From NCBI RefSeq assembly GCF_001949145.1, contig NW_019091526.1, positions 803,954 through 867,953 on the forward strand: DNA of 64,000 nt, given 5' to 3'. Positions 48,583 through 60,700 of this stretch are shown one piece after another. This DNA is from Acanthaster planci (taxonomy: Eukaryota; Echinodermata; Asteroidea; Valvatida; Acanthasteridae). The notes under the pieces were generated by a model. That model was not told where the DNA came from. It did not search any database and was given only the letters and a program-made list of their open reading frames with translations. Each line of letters opens with the position of its first letter. Positions within the stretch are counted from its first letter, which is position 1. Both the position numbers and the translations under genes were made by a program.

Positions 48583-48781
48583 TCAGTACAGTCCATGTAG
48601 TTCATCTGAACTTGCCCCTCGGCGCTGCTGTTTAATTTCATCCTCGCGATTAATGGCCTTCTGCCTATAGAGTGCCCTAAAGGCCATCTTTGGCTTGTTT
48701 AGCGAGGCGGCCAGTGGCAGCAGTGCATAACGATTCAAGTACCAGGGGTACATGAGCTTCAGCAATTGGTGGACCTTCTCC
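48583..48781 (-). CDS. Terminal exon of an unidentified minus-strand gene
   Basis: On the minus strand a 66-codon frame reads EKVHQLLKLMYPWYLN, RYALLPLAASLNKPKMAFRA and LYRQKAINREDEIKQQRRG, then ends in TGA at 48583. Third-codon positions are GC-rich and the composition stands out from the AT-rich flanks, so coding origin is likely. An acceptor AG lies just upstream (exon start 48781), and an AATAAA on the minus strand lies at 48186-48181. Two short upstream pieces keep compatible phases: 49210-49252 (ADLYYRGVKFANDEW) and one ending at 49572 (VYKRAQDEKTHADFEDSAS). Their splice sites are weak. The C-terminus is basic and may follow a hydrophobic segment. I do not recognise the family. Confidence 0.55.
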
Positions 48782-49209
48782 CTTAACGTAGGTACATGTA
48801 GAAGTTAGAGGCCACAAGAGTGGCAGCCCTCCAAAAATTCATCACCACTACCATCTGTGTATAGTCTGTATACACAGATCTGTATTGTCAGTTTTTTGTT
48901 TTAGCTGTGAAAAAGCAACCTTGACTTTGAGTTGTGAAAGTTGTCAGAGTTAAACTTTCTATCCAATGAAAATTGCCGGCAGTATGTATTTTGTTTTCAG
49001 ACTCAGCATTTTGTTTAGCACTGGTTTCTAAATGCAAGAAATGAAATTCCCTCCCACTGACATGGTACTTTACATGTATTGTTAGCCCAGGCAGATACAT
49101 GTATGTAAGCCATCAGTCCTAATCTCTGTAAATTGACACCACAGTAGTATCTGGACATAATGCCCCTGTACCCTGCATTTGCAATCCCCCCCTTCCAGGG
49201 TAGTCATAC

Positions 49210-49252
49210 CACTCATCATTTGCAAACTTGACCCCTCGATAGTATAGGTCTG
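49210..49252 (-). CDS. Possible internal exon of the same minus-strand gene
   Basis: A 43-base frame reading DLYYRGVKFANDE, preceded by acceptor ATTTCCGTCAG and followed by a weak donor GTATGA. It enters in phase 1 and leaves in phase 2, which fits the exon at 48583-48781 and a candidate upstream exon ending at 49572. The acceptor is a tandem CAGCAG, which would allow one codon to be included or skipped. Confidence 0.3.
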
Positions 49253-49324
49253 CTGACGGAAATATGTATTGAATAAGAAGTTTCAGTAGTGAAGCAAGAT
49301 GCTTCAGCATAGTAAAAAGTAACG

Positions 49325-49373
49325 GTACATGTACATGTACGTGTACATACATGTACATGCACGTACGTGTACA
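49325..49373. repeat. 49-base uninterrupted alternating purine-pyrimidine tract
   Basis: The tract is made of GTACAT, GTACGT, GCACGT and similar words. Every step alternates purine and pyrimidine over 49 bases, and the word variation consists only of transitions. Such tracts can adopt Z-DNA or cruciform structure. Confidence 0.9.
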
Positions 49374-49573
49374 GGTTTGGTAAAGTGTTTGCCATTGGTA
49401 CTGGCACATACATGTACATGTATACATTCAAAGTGGCATTGATTCATGTACAATGTATGTGTTGTGAGGAGCATCTCTGCTTAATCCTGGTAAATACATG
49501 TACTGTACAGGCTGCCTAACATGCCCAAAGTAATGGGTTTTTGTTCAGAGACTTTAAACATGTACATGTACCA

Positions 49574-51531
49574 CTAGCAGAGTCTTCAAAGTCTGCATGT
49601 GTTTTTTCATCCTGTGCACGTTTGTATACAGTGTATGTGCTTTCTTGAACTCGACATATCCGTGCAATTTTTGCCAGGCATAAATGCCTTGTTGGCCCAA
49701 GATGCATTTTGTATGCTCAGTGCCAGTGAGTGGGCCCATGGCAGCAATGATTTCTACCTGGTTCATGTATTATTGTGGTCACTGGATTAGCCTGTAGTAG
49801 CTGTTGATTGAGATACTGTACATGTACAGGTACATATTGGTAAATGAATATGTACGATACATGTACATCTAGCCCTTGGCCCTCAAGACTCAACTGTGGA
49901 CTTATCCAAATCAGGTGCTACTGCTGCCAGAATACCTTACAAGTATATGCCGGATGATGTGTAAACACACACAGTTTTCCTTATTTGTTCCCATGGACAT
50001 GGGAACTCTTTTGTCATTTTCGCGGTTGACGTATTAATGCATTGTGCTTGGTTGGGTCAAAGCGCAGAAGACGATCCTACACGCTACTACGGGTACTATT
50101 ATTAAGTGGACCCACCCCCCAACCAACAATAAAACAGAAATGCCTTTCTTGAGTAATTATAGAATTGAATTGGGGAGAGCTAAGGGGATTAAAGACCTCC
50201 TGTGCTTGGGTAAGCTAATTTGGTAGGGAGCAAAAACCACACTTAAAAAAAAGAGATAAGGTTTCCAAATTCCAGCTACCATATCACCTCCTTTTTATTG
50301 AAACAATTCGCAAAAACACTGGTCCCTGGTGATGCCTGTATATGCTATGGACCTTTTGTATGTGAACCGGTTGACGTGTGGACGTGCAGCACGGAAAAAT
50401 GGCACCCTAAACTAAGTCTGAATAAACAAAAAAAATGGAATTTGGGGAAACTCACTAAAAAAAAAATCAAATTTGATCGGGTAGGGAGGAGTCACAAAGA
50501 AAATTTGGTGGAGGCAAACAACCGCAAATTTTATAGAAACGAGGAAACAAAACAAAAGAAAAATGAAATTCCAAAATTTATTGCTTAGGGGCAATGCTCA
50601 GCAGAATCCAAACAACGATATAAAAAAGGAATTGTCTAACCACAAACTCAATCAAACTGGTGATCTAAAAAAATTGAAGAATTAGTGTGATGTCTGGGCA
50701 GAATGGGACTAGGTTAACTTTGATCTTCAAAAAAAATGCACTTAATGAAACCTCGTCGAACTACGAAAAATTAGATGCCAATGAAACTTTGCTGGTCTAA
50801 AGAAATAGGAGCGTGGATTCAACAAAGTTTAAAGTCAAGCAAATACAAGCAAAAAAATGAATGAATTTCAACAAAAAAACGAAAACCTAACCACAAGCAA
50901 AACTAAAATAACCGCAAGCCAACACAGCATATAAGAGGGTTGCAAAACAATAAACACAACAGCTTTGACAACCGAGTAAAACGGCAGACTAAGTGCCCGG
51001 CAGAGAACTCATAAAAATGTGGTGTGTGCTCTTCACTGCCAGTCTGCAAACTGAGTGGGTCTAGAAGGAATGCTGAGCACATGGTGCTAAATCAAAGGGA
51101 CTCTTTGTTCAAGAGTCTTATTACTGTAAGAATGATGTTACCTTACCAGGGGGAGGGTCCAGCTTAAAAAAAAGAAAGCCATTTTCCAGGGGGAGGGAAC
51201 TGAAGTTATTGTATATAAAGAAGATTACAACCATCCTCCTTACACTCGCACCTAATTTCTGTTTGTGGGCATTTGTGTTCTTGGATGGGGGAGATACTGG
51301 TCAACAGGTGTAAGGGTCAAACTTTCCAGAAATGTCAAACTTGCCTAACGTCAAGTTTATTATGGCAGCTGCAAATCTGCACCTCACAACCAGCAGTTTT
51401 GCAACATGTGCTGCTAAATCCATTTGCAGAGGCCACACAGGTGTCCACTGTCCGACCAGTCTGGCAGTCAGTCGTAGCTGGCCATCACCCTTTTTGAGGT
51501 TAATCTTGATTTTTTTTTGTCTTCTTTTCAG
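49574..51531. other. Non-coding spacer; A-rich zone 50340-50960
   Basis: No confident exon. Bases 50340-50960 are strikingly A-rich on the + strand with many AAAAAA runs and few TACATG words, unlike the flanks. The end of the stretch (51500-51531) is the pyrimidine-rich acceptor of the SLCO4-like gene. Confidence 0.45.
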
Positions 51532-51785
51532 TTCCCTGCATATTAGGAACCAGAAGGAAAAGCTGAGAGCTGATGCTGTGATGAACTTGAGGCCGCTTCA
51601 GTGGTTGTGATACTACAGCCATTGTACTCATCAGTTGGAAATCCTGGTACCGGCACATTCAACTGAAAGTTTCCACTTGCTTGTACCATACGTGTACGGT
51701 ACATCACCCCTCGTTGTAGAGTTTCAGCCCACTGAAGCAGGTCTCCTCTCCAACTGATGCATTTTAGCATTGACCTGTAAAGTTA
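51532..51785 (+). other. 5' leader part of the first SLCO4-like coding exon
   Basis: A strong acceptor (GATTTTTTTTTGTCTTCTTTTCAG) ends at 51531, showing that at least one untranslated exon lies upstream. An in-frame TGA 12 bases before the ATG at 51786 confirms that the frame does not extend into this leader. Confidence 0.6.
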
Positions 51786-54700
51786 ATGTACAGGCCATTA
51801 GATGAAATGGATAGTTCGCCAGTCAGGAAAAACAGTTCAGGGGGGACAGAGGTCAAAGATTCTGATTTGAACACTTTAGATCAGTATGTTAACAACAGCA
51901 ATAATGTGACTGCTGATTCAGAGGTTCCATTGACTGATAAAACGAGAAGTGACAAAAGCAAGGGAAACATGAGACCGGAGAATGGGTATGGGCCGCTGTC
52001 AAATCAGGACGAAGATGCAGAGGGGGAGGAGCCAGAGGAGTTGGAAGAGGAGGTGCACTGTGGCTGGCGTGGACTGCGGCCACAGTGCCTGCAGTGCTTC
52101 AACCGGCCGCCCGGAGTCCTGCTGTTCCTCTGCCTGTTTGCGGTGACACAGGGGATGACTGTCAATGGCTTTGTGTACGTTGTCACCACCACCCTGGAAC
52201 GGCGCTTCAACCTGCCCAGCGTGCGGAGCGGCTCCATCTCAAGCTCCTACGACTTCTCTGTCATGATCGTCATCACCTTTGTCACCTACCTGGGCGACCG
52301 TGGCCACAAGCCCCTTTGGCTAGGCTTCGGGGCCCTCATCTTCGCTCTGGGCTCCTACATCTTCACACTTCCTCACTTCCTGACGCCGTTCTATGACTTC
52401 CACGCATCAGACTTTGAACTCTGTCTGTCTGAGCGCAACATGACAGACACGTGTGGTACTGCCGGCTCAGAGAGTACCCTGGCCAATTTTTTCTGGATGT
52501 TCGTGTTTGCCCAGTTTCTGCATGGACTTGGTGCAGCACCACTGTACACACTTGGTGTCACATACATAGATGAGAATGTTAAGCCAAAGATGACATCACT
52601 TTATATTGGTACCATTAAAATTTTCATATTTTGAACTTGCCACATGCTAATACTCCACACCATAATGTACACAAACTAGTGCATGCACTGTTATTAAATA
52701 AAACACGCTCTATCATTGATGCACTGATCCAATAAGATCCAGATGCATAGACTTGTGTAGGGGTGATAGTAGAATGATCCAGTATTTAGGCAAAAAAAAA
52801 AGAAGTAGTTCTGCTTCCAATTACATGCCTCTCAAAGATAGGGTTGGTGGGTCGGAAATTTGTTATTTTTTGGTCAATTTTTTGTGCTGATGTAATGGCA
52901 GGAATAGGGATGAAAGCTTCCAAAAAGTGTCACAAAAATTGATAAAAACCTGCCTTAATCTATGTAAAGATTTCTACAGTCAACAATCCGTAAGAATTAT
53001 GGACAATATACACAATGCTAGTCAGGTAATCATCATGGCAAACTGGCCTTGTATCGCGTGGTAAGCGCGCATGATGCATCCAGATGGAGCTGGAAATTTT
53101 GTGGAAACACGCTCACTTCAAGTACGAGCAAAACAATGTGAAAATAAACTCGTGAACACAAAAAATACTGGTACATGTACATAGACAAGAGACCAAGTTC
53201 TGTTCACTTGCAGAAATCTTCTTGCAACATCAGTGTTTTTTCAACCTGCTGAAGCTGTAGGGTTGCATGCTTGTATGGCCGATGTTGTGTAATCGATGTT
53301 ATGTTGACTGGGACGTACGGTATAGACACAGGTTGGCACATTTTCATCATATGTTTTTTTGCATGGGTGCAGCACAGCATTGCTTTAATGCACTGAGCAT
53401 GTGTTTTCACCACTGCAACAATGAAATGAGAAGTGAACTTGTGAAAATAACATAAGTTTCTTTTCAAAAAGTTGGAAATGTAAGTAAGAAAACATAGAAA
53501 AAACAAGTGTTTTAACTTGAGAAAAAGGTTATTGAGAGGTGTTTTATGAAACAAGAAAAGACAACAGGATTTATATTTTTGAATTTTTAAAATATTGTTT
53601 TATAACTTGCCGATAAAAATTTTACGATCGGGTCAAAAAATTAGGGTCAGTCAGGAAACCGGAAGCAGGAGTAATTTTTTTTTTTTTGTCCAAGCCCCAC
53701 CTATATGTGCTGTGCACATGGACAGTTAGGTACACTTCTTTCCCATGTAGCTTTTTGTTTGTAAATCGCAGTTATACCGGTAATTCATTAAAATTGCATT
53801 GGCAAGGCTTAATCCTAACCCTCTAGGGTACCGGCATTTGTAAAAGTCATATTGGAATTGGAGAATTGAGAACTCTTTTACATGTAACTTAGGGTTAATC
53901 TTCTGATGTATTGATATCTCACATGTACACTTATGTATTTAGCATCAAACTTAATATAATATCTTCATTTGACATGTCCCAATGATTTTGCAGGTATCTT
54001 CAATGCTGCCTCTCTGCTGGGCCCTGCTATCGGTTACCTGTTGGGAGGTGCACTGTTGTCCATCTACACTGACGTTCAAGTCGATTCCAGCAGGTAAATA
54101 AACAACAACTTCAAGTCCCCCTCCTAACAAAAAAATAAACTCTAAACCTGAAAACCTCAAAGCCTTGCAGAATCCTCAAGTGAAAATTAAAGCACACATC
54201 TAAAATCCACCCACAGATGCCATGTATTGGACCATGCTAAAGCTCTCGACCAAAACGTCTATACTGTACCCCAAACCTGAAAATAAACTCCCCAAACTTG
54301 AAGTTTGAATTCCCAAAAGTCAATTTCAAGCCCAAATCTTCAAACCAAAAATCCAAAATAAAACAAAAACCAAAATTAAATGTACAAATTCTAAAACCAC
54401 TGAATCGCAGCTGAAAAGCGGGCTCAGTGCCAAAAAGCAACATTTTTAGTCGCACAAAATTGAAGCGTTAGAGTACTGGTACTTTGCAGGCTGTGTGATT
54501 TCAAAACAACTACAGTTTCTTACTATGAGTTCATTGGCTTCAATAGTTTTCTGCGGGCAGCTAAAAGGTGATCTCCCTCTGAACCCAAAATGAAAGTGTG
54601 GGTATGTTTGAAATATAATTTGTTCAGCCCCCAAGGGTTACTTTTTATGTCATTGAATGTAACAGACTTTCTCAGCAGGTGCAGTACCTGTACTTGCCCA

Positions 54701-57700
54701 TGTCCTGTACATGTACATGAATGTACCCATGACCAACTGCATTATGGACATGTTTGTAGTGTACATGTTTACAGTATAGCATTGAAGCTACAATGGTTTT
54801 CATGTACTGGTACATATGGGTACACGCTGTAATTGCATTGTAATTTTGAAGTGTTTTAATTTCATGCCAAATTGACATCAGGTTAACCATGTCATCTGAT
54901 TTTTCTGTGGCTTTTCAAGTTGGCTATTGATTTATTACGTGCTAAGCGTAAATTGATGTTTGCAGCTGGTCCAATTAGGCTCTAGTGGCTGACCTGATCC
55001 CGACCTTATCCTGACCTTAATGTCTTCCAGGATGCCCCTTGCCACCCAGTGTGGAGTAGCAAGCCAGAGAGTCTGTGTGTATCCAAACTGCTATTGCATT
55101 GACAAGGTGTTCGAATTATTTTTCAAAGGTCATTCTACTATGTGATGGCTAAATGCAATGGGCACAAGTGCAAAACCGGCAAGGTTATTGATACATTGGT
55201 GTAAAGGGTGTGAATTTATGTCTTTATTCTAATTGCTGCCACAGTTAGCTTTCACTTTAACTTAAAAATGCCTTGAAATTCAAGTATGACCTTAAAGGTC
55301 TTTGCCAAGATAGGGTGCATGTACATGTAAATTTCACAGAACAGACAAGCACTGGCATATGGGCATAGTACTTCTGAGTTTATGGACACTGCACTTGAAC
55401 ATAAAACCTGTGTCCATATTACTTGGCTTTGGCTGAAAATGATACATATATTACTGCGAGTCTGTAGATGGATTAGGCCACTACCTACTGGTACATGTAC
55501 ATTGTACATGTAGTGGATTCCATGGGTACATTTGTTATTTCCTGTCACAGCCTTGTACATGTACAATGTACATGCATGGACTCGGCTAGTTCTGTATATT
55601 ATGGGAGCTCATCAAGTGTAGACTTGTAGATCTGCTACAAAAACTGACACAGCCGGTACAGATCTACATGTACAGTCCACAACACATTGTACAGAGGGTT
55701 TTCTTAAAGGAATGAGTTCAAATGATAAATGTTTGCAATGTTAGGAGAGATAGAACAGCTGTCTGAAACCGAAGAACAGTATTGGAGTTGATTTATGTGA
55801 AATGGCACTTTCAGGCAAAAGCTGTTGGTGCAAAAAAGACTATGTTTTGCTGGATGAGGAGTGTGATATTAATGTAAGCCTTCATTTATTGAGGACAAAA
55901 GTCCTCTTACCAGTTACAACTGTCTAGATTTTGCACACAAATGAATCAAACACATGAGACCAAATAATTAGCAAAACTATTCCTGAAATGAAAGTTCCCT
56001 CAGTCATTCTTTTAAAATTATTCTAGTCATGGTACATGAATCGGAAACTGATGTTAACATTATCCTGTAATTTCATGGAATAGCTGGCCGATGCGGGAGG
56101 CTCTGGGCATCACTTCTTTGAAATTATTGTTTGGAATTCTTGGAAAACTGAAAATAACGGCAGATGTGATTGTTATTTATTGTAATCCAAACCACAGTTC
56201 ACTTTCAGTACTTGAACAGAGAATACCAAATTTCTCTGGATATTTGTGTGACTCGGTGTAGAGTTTCTGAAAAGGGGAAGCAACATATCTTCAAGTTGCA
56301 TACTGAAGGACAATTACGGAGTTCCAGAGTCAGTTTTAGGGACACGTGAAGTGACCGTGGAAAGTTTCTTTTCAGTCCAGCATTTATGTGCCATTGAGAG
56401 ACTGGTATACGTGAATGTGATACCTTTTTTGGCAACAAGTCATTCCCTAAGTCGAAATGAGGAAAGGAAAAGTAGGTCAAGGTCAAAGAATGTCAAAAGG
56501 ACTGTTTTTGGATGAGCTTGATTAATACTGAATCACTTCAGAAACTGAAAGCAAAACAAGGGTGTCAATTAACTGTTGTTGGAATCCTGTTGATTTCGTG
56601 ACAGTGAGATTACAGGAAGGACTGGTGTCATAAAAGTGAAACTGCTTGAAGAGTTTGGTGGCACTGAAATCTGAAACCACCATACAGTACACGTACATGT
56701 ACGGTCAATGTGTCGTAAATGCACCCGAGCAATTTTTTACAATTTGCAAATTTAATTGGCTCAACCAAACAAAAAAAGTTTCCCCCAAATGGAATACTGC
56801 ACAGAGTGTGACTACTGCAGGTTGTATTTGAAACAAGCTTCTGAGAGGAATTTGTTTAGCCTACACCGATACAACATTGCCCCAGTGTGTGCTTACTTGT
56901 TGGTGTAGTAACTGCAGTTCTGAGGACTCTTCACAGAGTCGTAAAACATGAATTTTTTCTAATTACAGCTTATTTTCTTCAAACTGGATTTTCCCCTCTT
57001 ATCTTTATACAGCCTGAGTATTGATCCAGACAGCCCTCTGTGGATCGGTGCGTGGTGGATAGGGTTCCTCATCAGTGGCACTTTGGCGATGTTCATCACC
57101 TTACCTTTCCTGGGCTTCCCGAAAGCTTTGCCAGGTATAATCCTGAAACCTCTAGCCTAGTTTTTCTCTGACAATTAGATCTCTCCTCTCTCATCTTAAG
57201 GTGTCAGGGCTGCTACAATTTCAGGGTTAATTTGTTTTTCCAGGAAGCTGTCCGCTTTTCCCCATGAAACCTTCTACAAATAGTTGTTGACTGCATGCAG
57301 AAGGTTCACTGTTGGTTGGTGACAGGTTTGGCATCAAAACGAACATATTTGGGTCATTCTTCAGTAATTGTCTTCTTTTGCGTTTCTAGAAAACCAATTT
57401 AAAAATTTGTCTCTTTGCAACTTTGAATGTTGTTTCACGAAAAAAACATCCCTGGCATAGCAAAAACACGTTTGGTGCAATCTTTACTGGAATTTAACTT
57501 AATTTCCCCCCTCTTTTGAGGGGCCGATCATTGTATTCTGTCATATCCGTCACATTTTTGTGATAATCAACCTTGGGAAATAAAACCAAATGAAAACTAC
57601 AAATCTGCGTTCACACCACAGTCTTCAAAATTATGGAGTACTGTCTAACAATCAATATAAATTGCTGCCTTGGTATAACACACCGATTTTAAATCCACGA

Positions 57701-60700
57701 AAAAGTTAAGTGCCTCGAAATTTGTGACTTTTCTTGCAAAACAACAACTGGCACATGATTTTACTCCAACTTCCTAAAATACAAAGTGAGCTCCAGATGA
57801 TCTACTGGACAAAAATGGTTAGTCTATCATGTACAAATGATAACTTTATTGATTTTTATATTTGCTTGATGTTCACAGACATAAATTACAATGTACTTGT
57901 GTGATGGATATGACTGGCTGTGATGGAGATGATCAAGTCATTTCCGTCATGTGACGGAGATGACGTCAATCATCATGAGGTTCTAAGTGTGTGAAAACAG
58001 GAAGCTAAATCTGTTTTTTAAGGCGTGTTTATAAACTTGCAAATCTCTTACAGACTTAACCTTAAAAGGGGTCATGCAATGCAAATTGTTCGGTTGGTAA
58101 TAGTTTCTTTATGCAATAATTTCCGAAGCAACCATTTTCAGGAGTTAAATTAAGGGAGGGAGGATGAAGGTATGATACTAGACCTCCTCAATTTTGCTAG
58201 CGGCAATTCAACAACTGTATGTATTCATGTCAATTTTTTCATTTCATGAAATTTTTTCATTTTCAATTTTTTTCATGAGAAAACATTTAAGTATACTCCA
58301 TGAAATAAAACTAACGAACATTTCTGGAAGGTAGAGCCTTAGAGCAATTGTGTCTTATTATGTGCTTGCAAAATACAGTAAAATGCTTTTAACTGAAACA
58401 AAAAACTAAGGTTTGATTTTTTCCGTAGCCTATTTTCTTCTCTCTAAATGCACAGTGAGAACACTCTCAATACGTGAACAGTGAAGCACCCACTCTTTTG
58501 AGGAGTCATATACATGTAACAACTCGAAAAAGAGTTGTCCACAACACAGCTCGTCTTTTTGAGCGATATTTGCTCTTTTGGGCGGTTTTTCTCTCTTTTG
58601 GGGTGGTCTTTACTATTTTAGAGGTTATAAAGGAACTCCGTAGAAGAATGGAATATTCACCTTTTAATTTATATGTTCCATTTTAGGCTCCTTTTCATCC
58701 TGATCAAGCGACATGGCAACATTTTCACAGATAATGGCATACACCGCATTAAGTGTTTCTGCATTCATTCAACATTGAGTTTCACAAGAATTTCTCGCCA
58801 GTAATCCATGGCAACCTGGGGATGCCTGTTAGTCACTTTCTCCATTGGCGGTATCCAAGTAATGACGTCATCATACTTAAACCATATCTTGTCTTCCCTT
58901 AGTGGCCAGCAAAATGTATTTTTCCCCCACTCTTGCCATGGAATTCACTTCTACCGAGTCTGCATCTTTATCGTCAGTGATGCCTGGATATGGCTCTTTC
59001 TCCTATACCATAATCCATAATGGGTTGTGTAGCAGGGCTTCAGCTCTCATGTGCTCTTGAATGTTTCTTTCACAGTTACAGTGGTTGATTTTCCATCACC
59101 ATTCGGTTTTTCCTTGGTTACCCACCGCTTTTATTCGAGCTGCTTGTCTGGCAGCTGGCAATGGACTTGTTTCCTCTGGCATTCTTCTCACTCTCCGGAC
59201 ATACATGCCTTGCTGCAGATGTCGCAAACAGCTGACTTCATTGATTCTTCAACAGTGCTCATTACTCTATTCGCAGCCAGAATTTCATTCATTAGCTCAA
59301 TGTTACTGCATCTCTTACACCTGCAAGAGTCTAGATCGCTGGTTGATGGTTTCACCATCCACCAGGGCCTAAGCTTACAGAAGGTAGAGTAGTGTATTGA
59401 CAGTGTTGGATTTTCATACAGGAACTTAGCATGAAGCACTTTAAGGTTGTCATTCAACAGTCGTTTCTGTTTCTTTACCTTGTTTCTTGTGATTGTGTCT
59501 ATTTTGCCAGGCATTTGTCGGCTGTCGTCATCGCGTTCAAAGAGGTCATTGAGTAACATCTTTGGTTCATTGTTTACCCTGTCGCTTCTCTGGACCCTTT
59601 CATATTTTAGGTTTTTGCCCTTATCTTTATGGATGAGGCGATGAGCATTTGTTCCAAGTGTCAACGACAAGCGTTTCACTATCCTGTATTTTTTTACTAT
59701 GTTACTTGCGGCAATTCATCTGATCTTTTGCTTAATTCGCCGTGCCTTGTTGTGCCGATACATGACATGCAATTCAGCAAGAAGAACATGATGAAAGACA
59801 AGTTTTTTTGTTACTTCTCTGTCAACTCTACAGTGTCGTAGTAGCTTCCTTGTTTTTGATCGTGGCAAATCCTCCATTTCAAGCAATTGTTCATTTACCC
59901 TGTGGTACCTCTTCTTTCATCGCTGAACCAGCCTCTCTTGTTGCTTTAATTTCCTGGTAAGGACTCCATTTTGTCTGTAGGCTTTTGCTCTCTCTTTCTT
60001 GACCTTCTTGTGACCTCTGTTGGTCCTCTGATCAACTGACTGTTGCAGAGTTGAGCGTGACAAATTTGAAGCACTTCCACTATTAATGGTGATATCTGAG
60101 GACTGTCTGGAAGCTGGTCGTAGACTTGTTTCTTAGCATGACGATATTTCATTGTACTCGTGCGCCAACTTCGTCTTGTTGTCCTCTGTTGTCGCTCACT
60201 TCTCTGTGAAATAGGAATATAGTTCACCTTCTTTTGAATGCTCTTTTTCCATGTAATGAGCTTTCTGTGTTGGGTGGTTTTTGATACAATCACGGTATCT
60301 TTTGGCACATTCTGCTGCTGTAAGAGCCATTCTGTGATAAGAAAATTAAAAGCTTACTTAACATTATAAGTTAAAGGAAGAAAATGTAAGTTGCAAAAGG
60401 CTGGTTTCAGTAAAACCCAAATTTATACAAAAAAAAGTTCAACTGAGGCCTAATTATGCCCTGCGTACTAAACAGTGTAGGCCCTTGCATGCCAAGTACC
60501 TGGGTCCCATTTATGGGGCTATTTCCAGACTAATCTCATTGTGACTGTGAACTCGGCAATAAATAATGTTGGGCGCAACCTCAATAGGCCTAACACTTTT
60601 TCCCCAAAAAAAATGAGGTCAGCAATTTTGTGCAAAAGTAGGCCTAAATGAAGACTTAACATTCTTAACCATTTAACATGTCAAACAAAATAATGCCCAA

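Noticed and set aside
50298-50588. 96-codon Lys/Asn-rich frame
   Set aside because: It reflects the A-rich composition of 50340-50960; no domain and no splice context.
51889-52551. Open frames in other frames and on the minus strand of the first SLCO4-like exon
   Set aside because: They are shadows of the GC-rich transporter exon, whose own frame matches the OATP family throughout.
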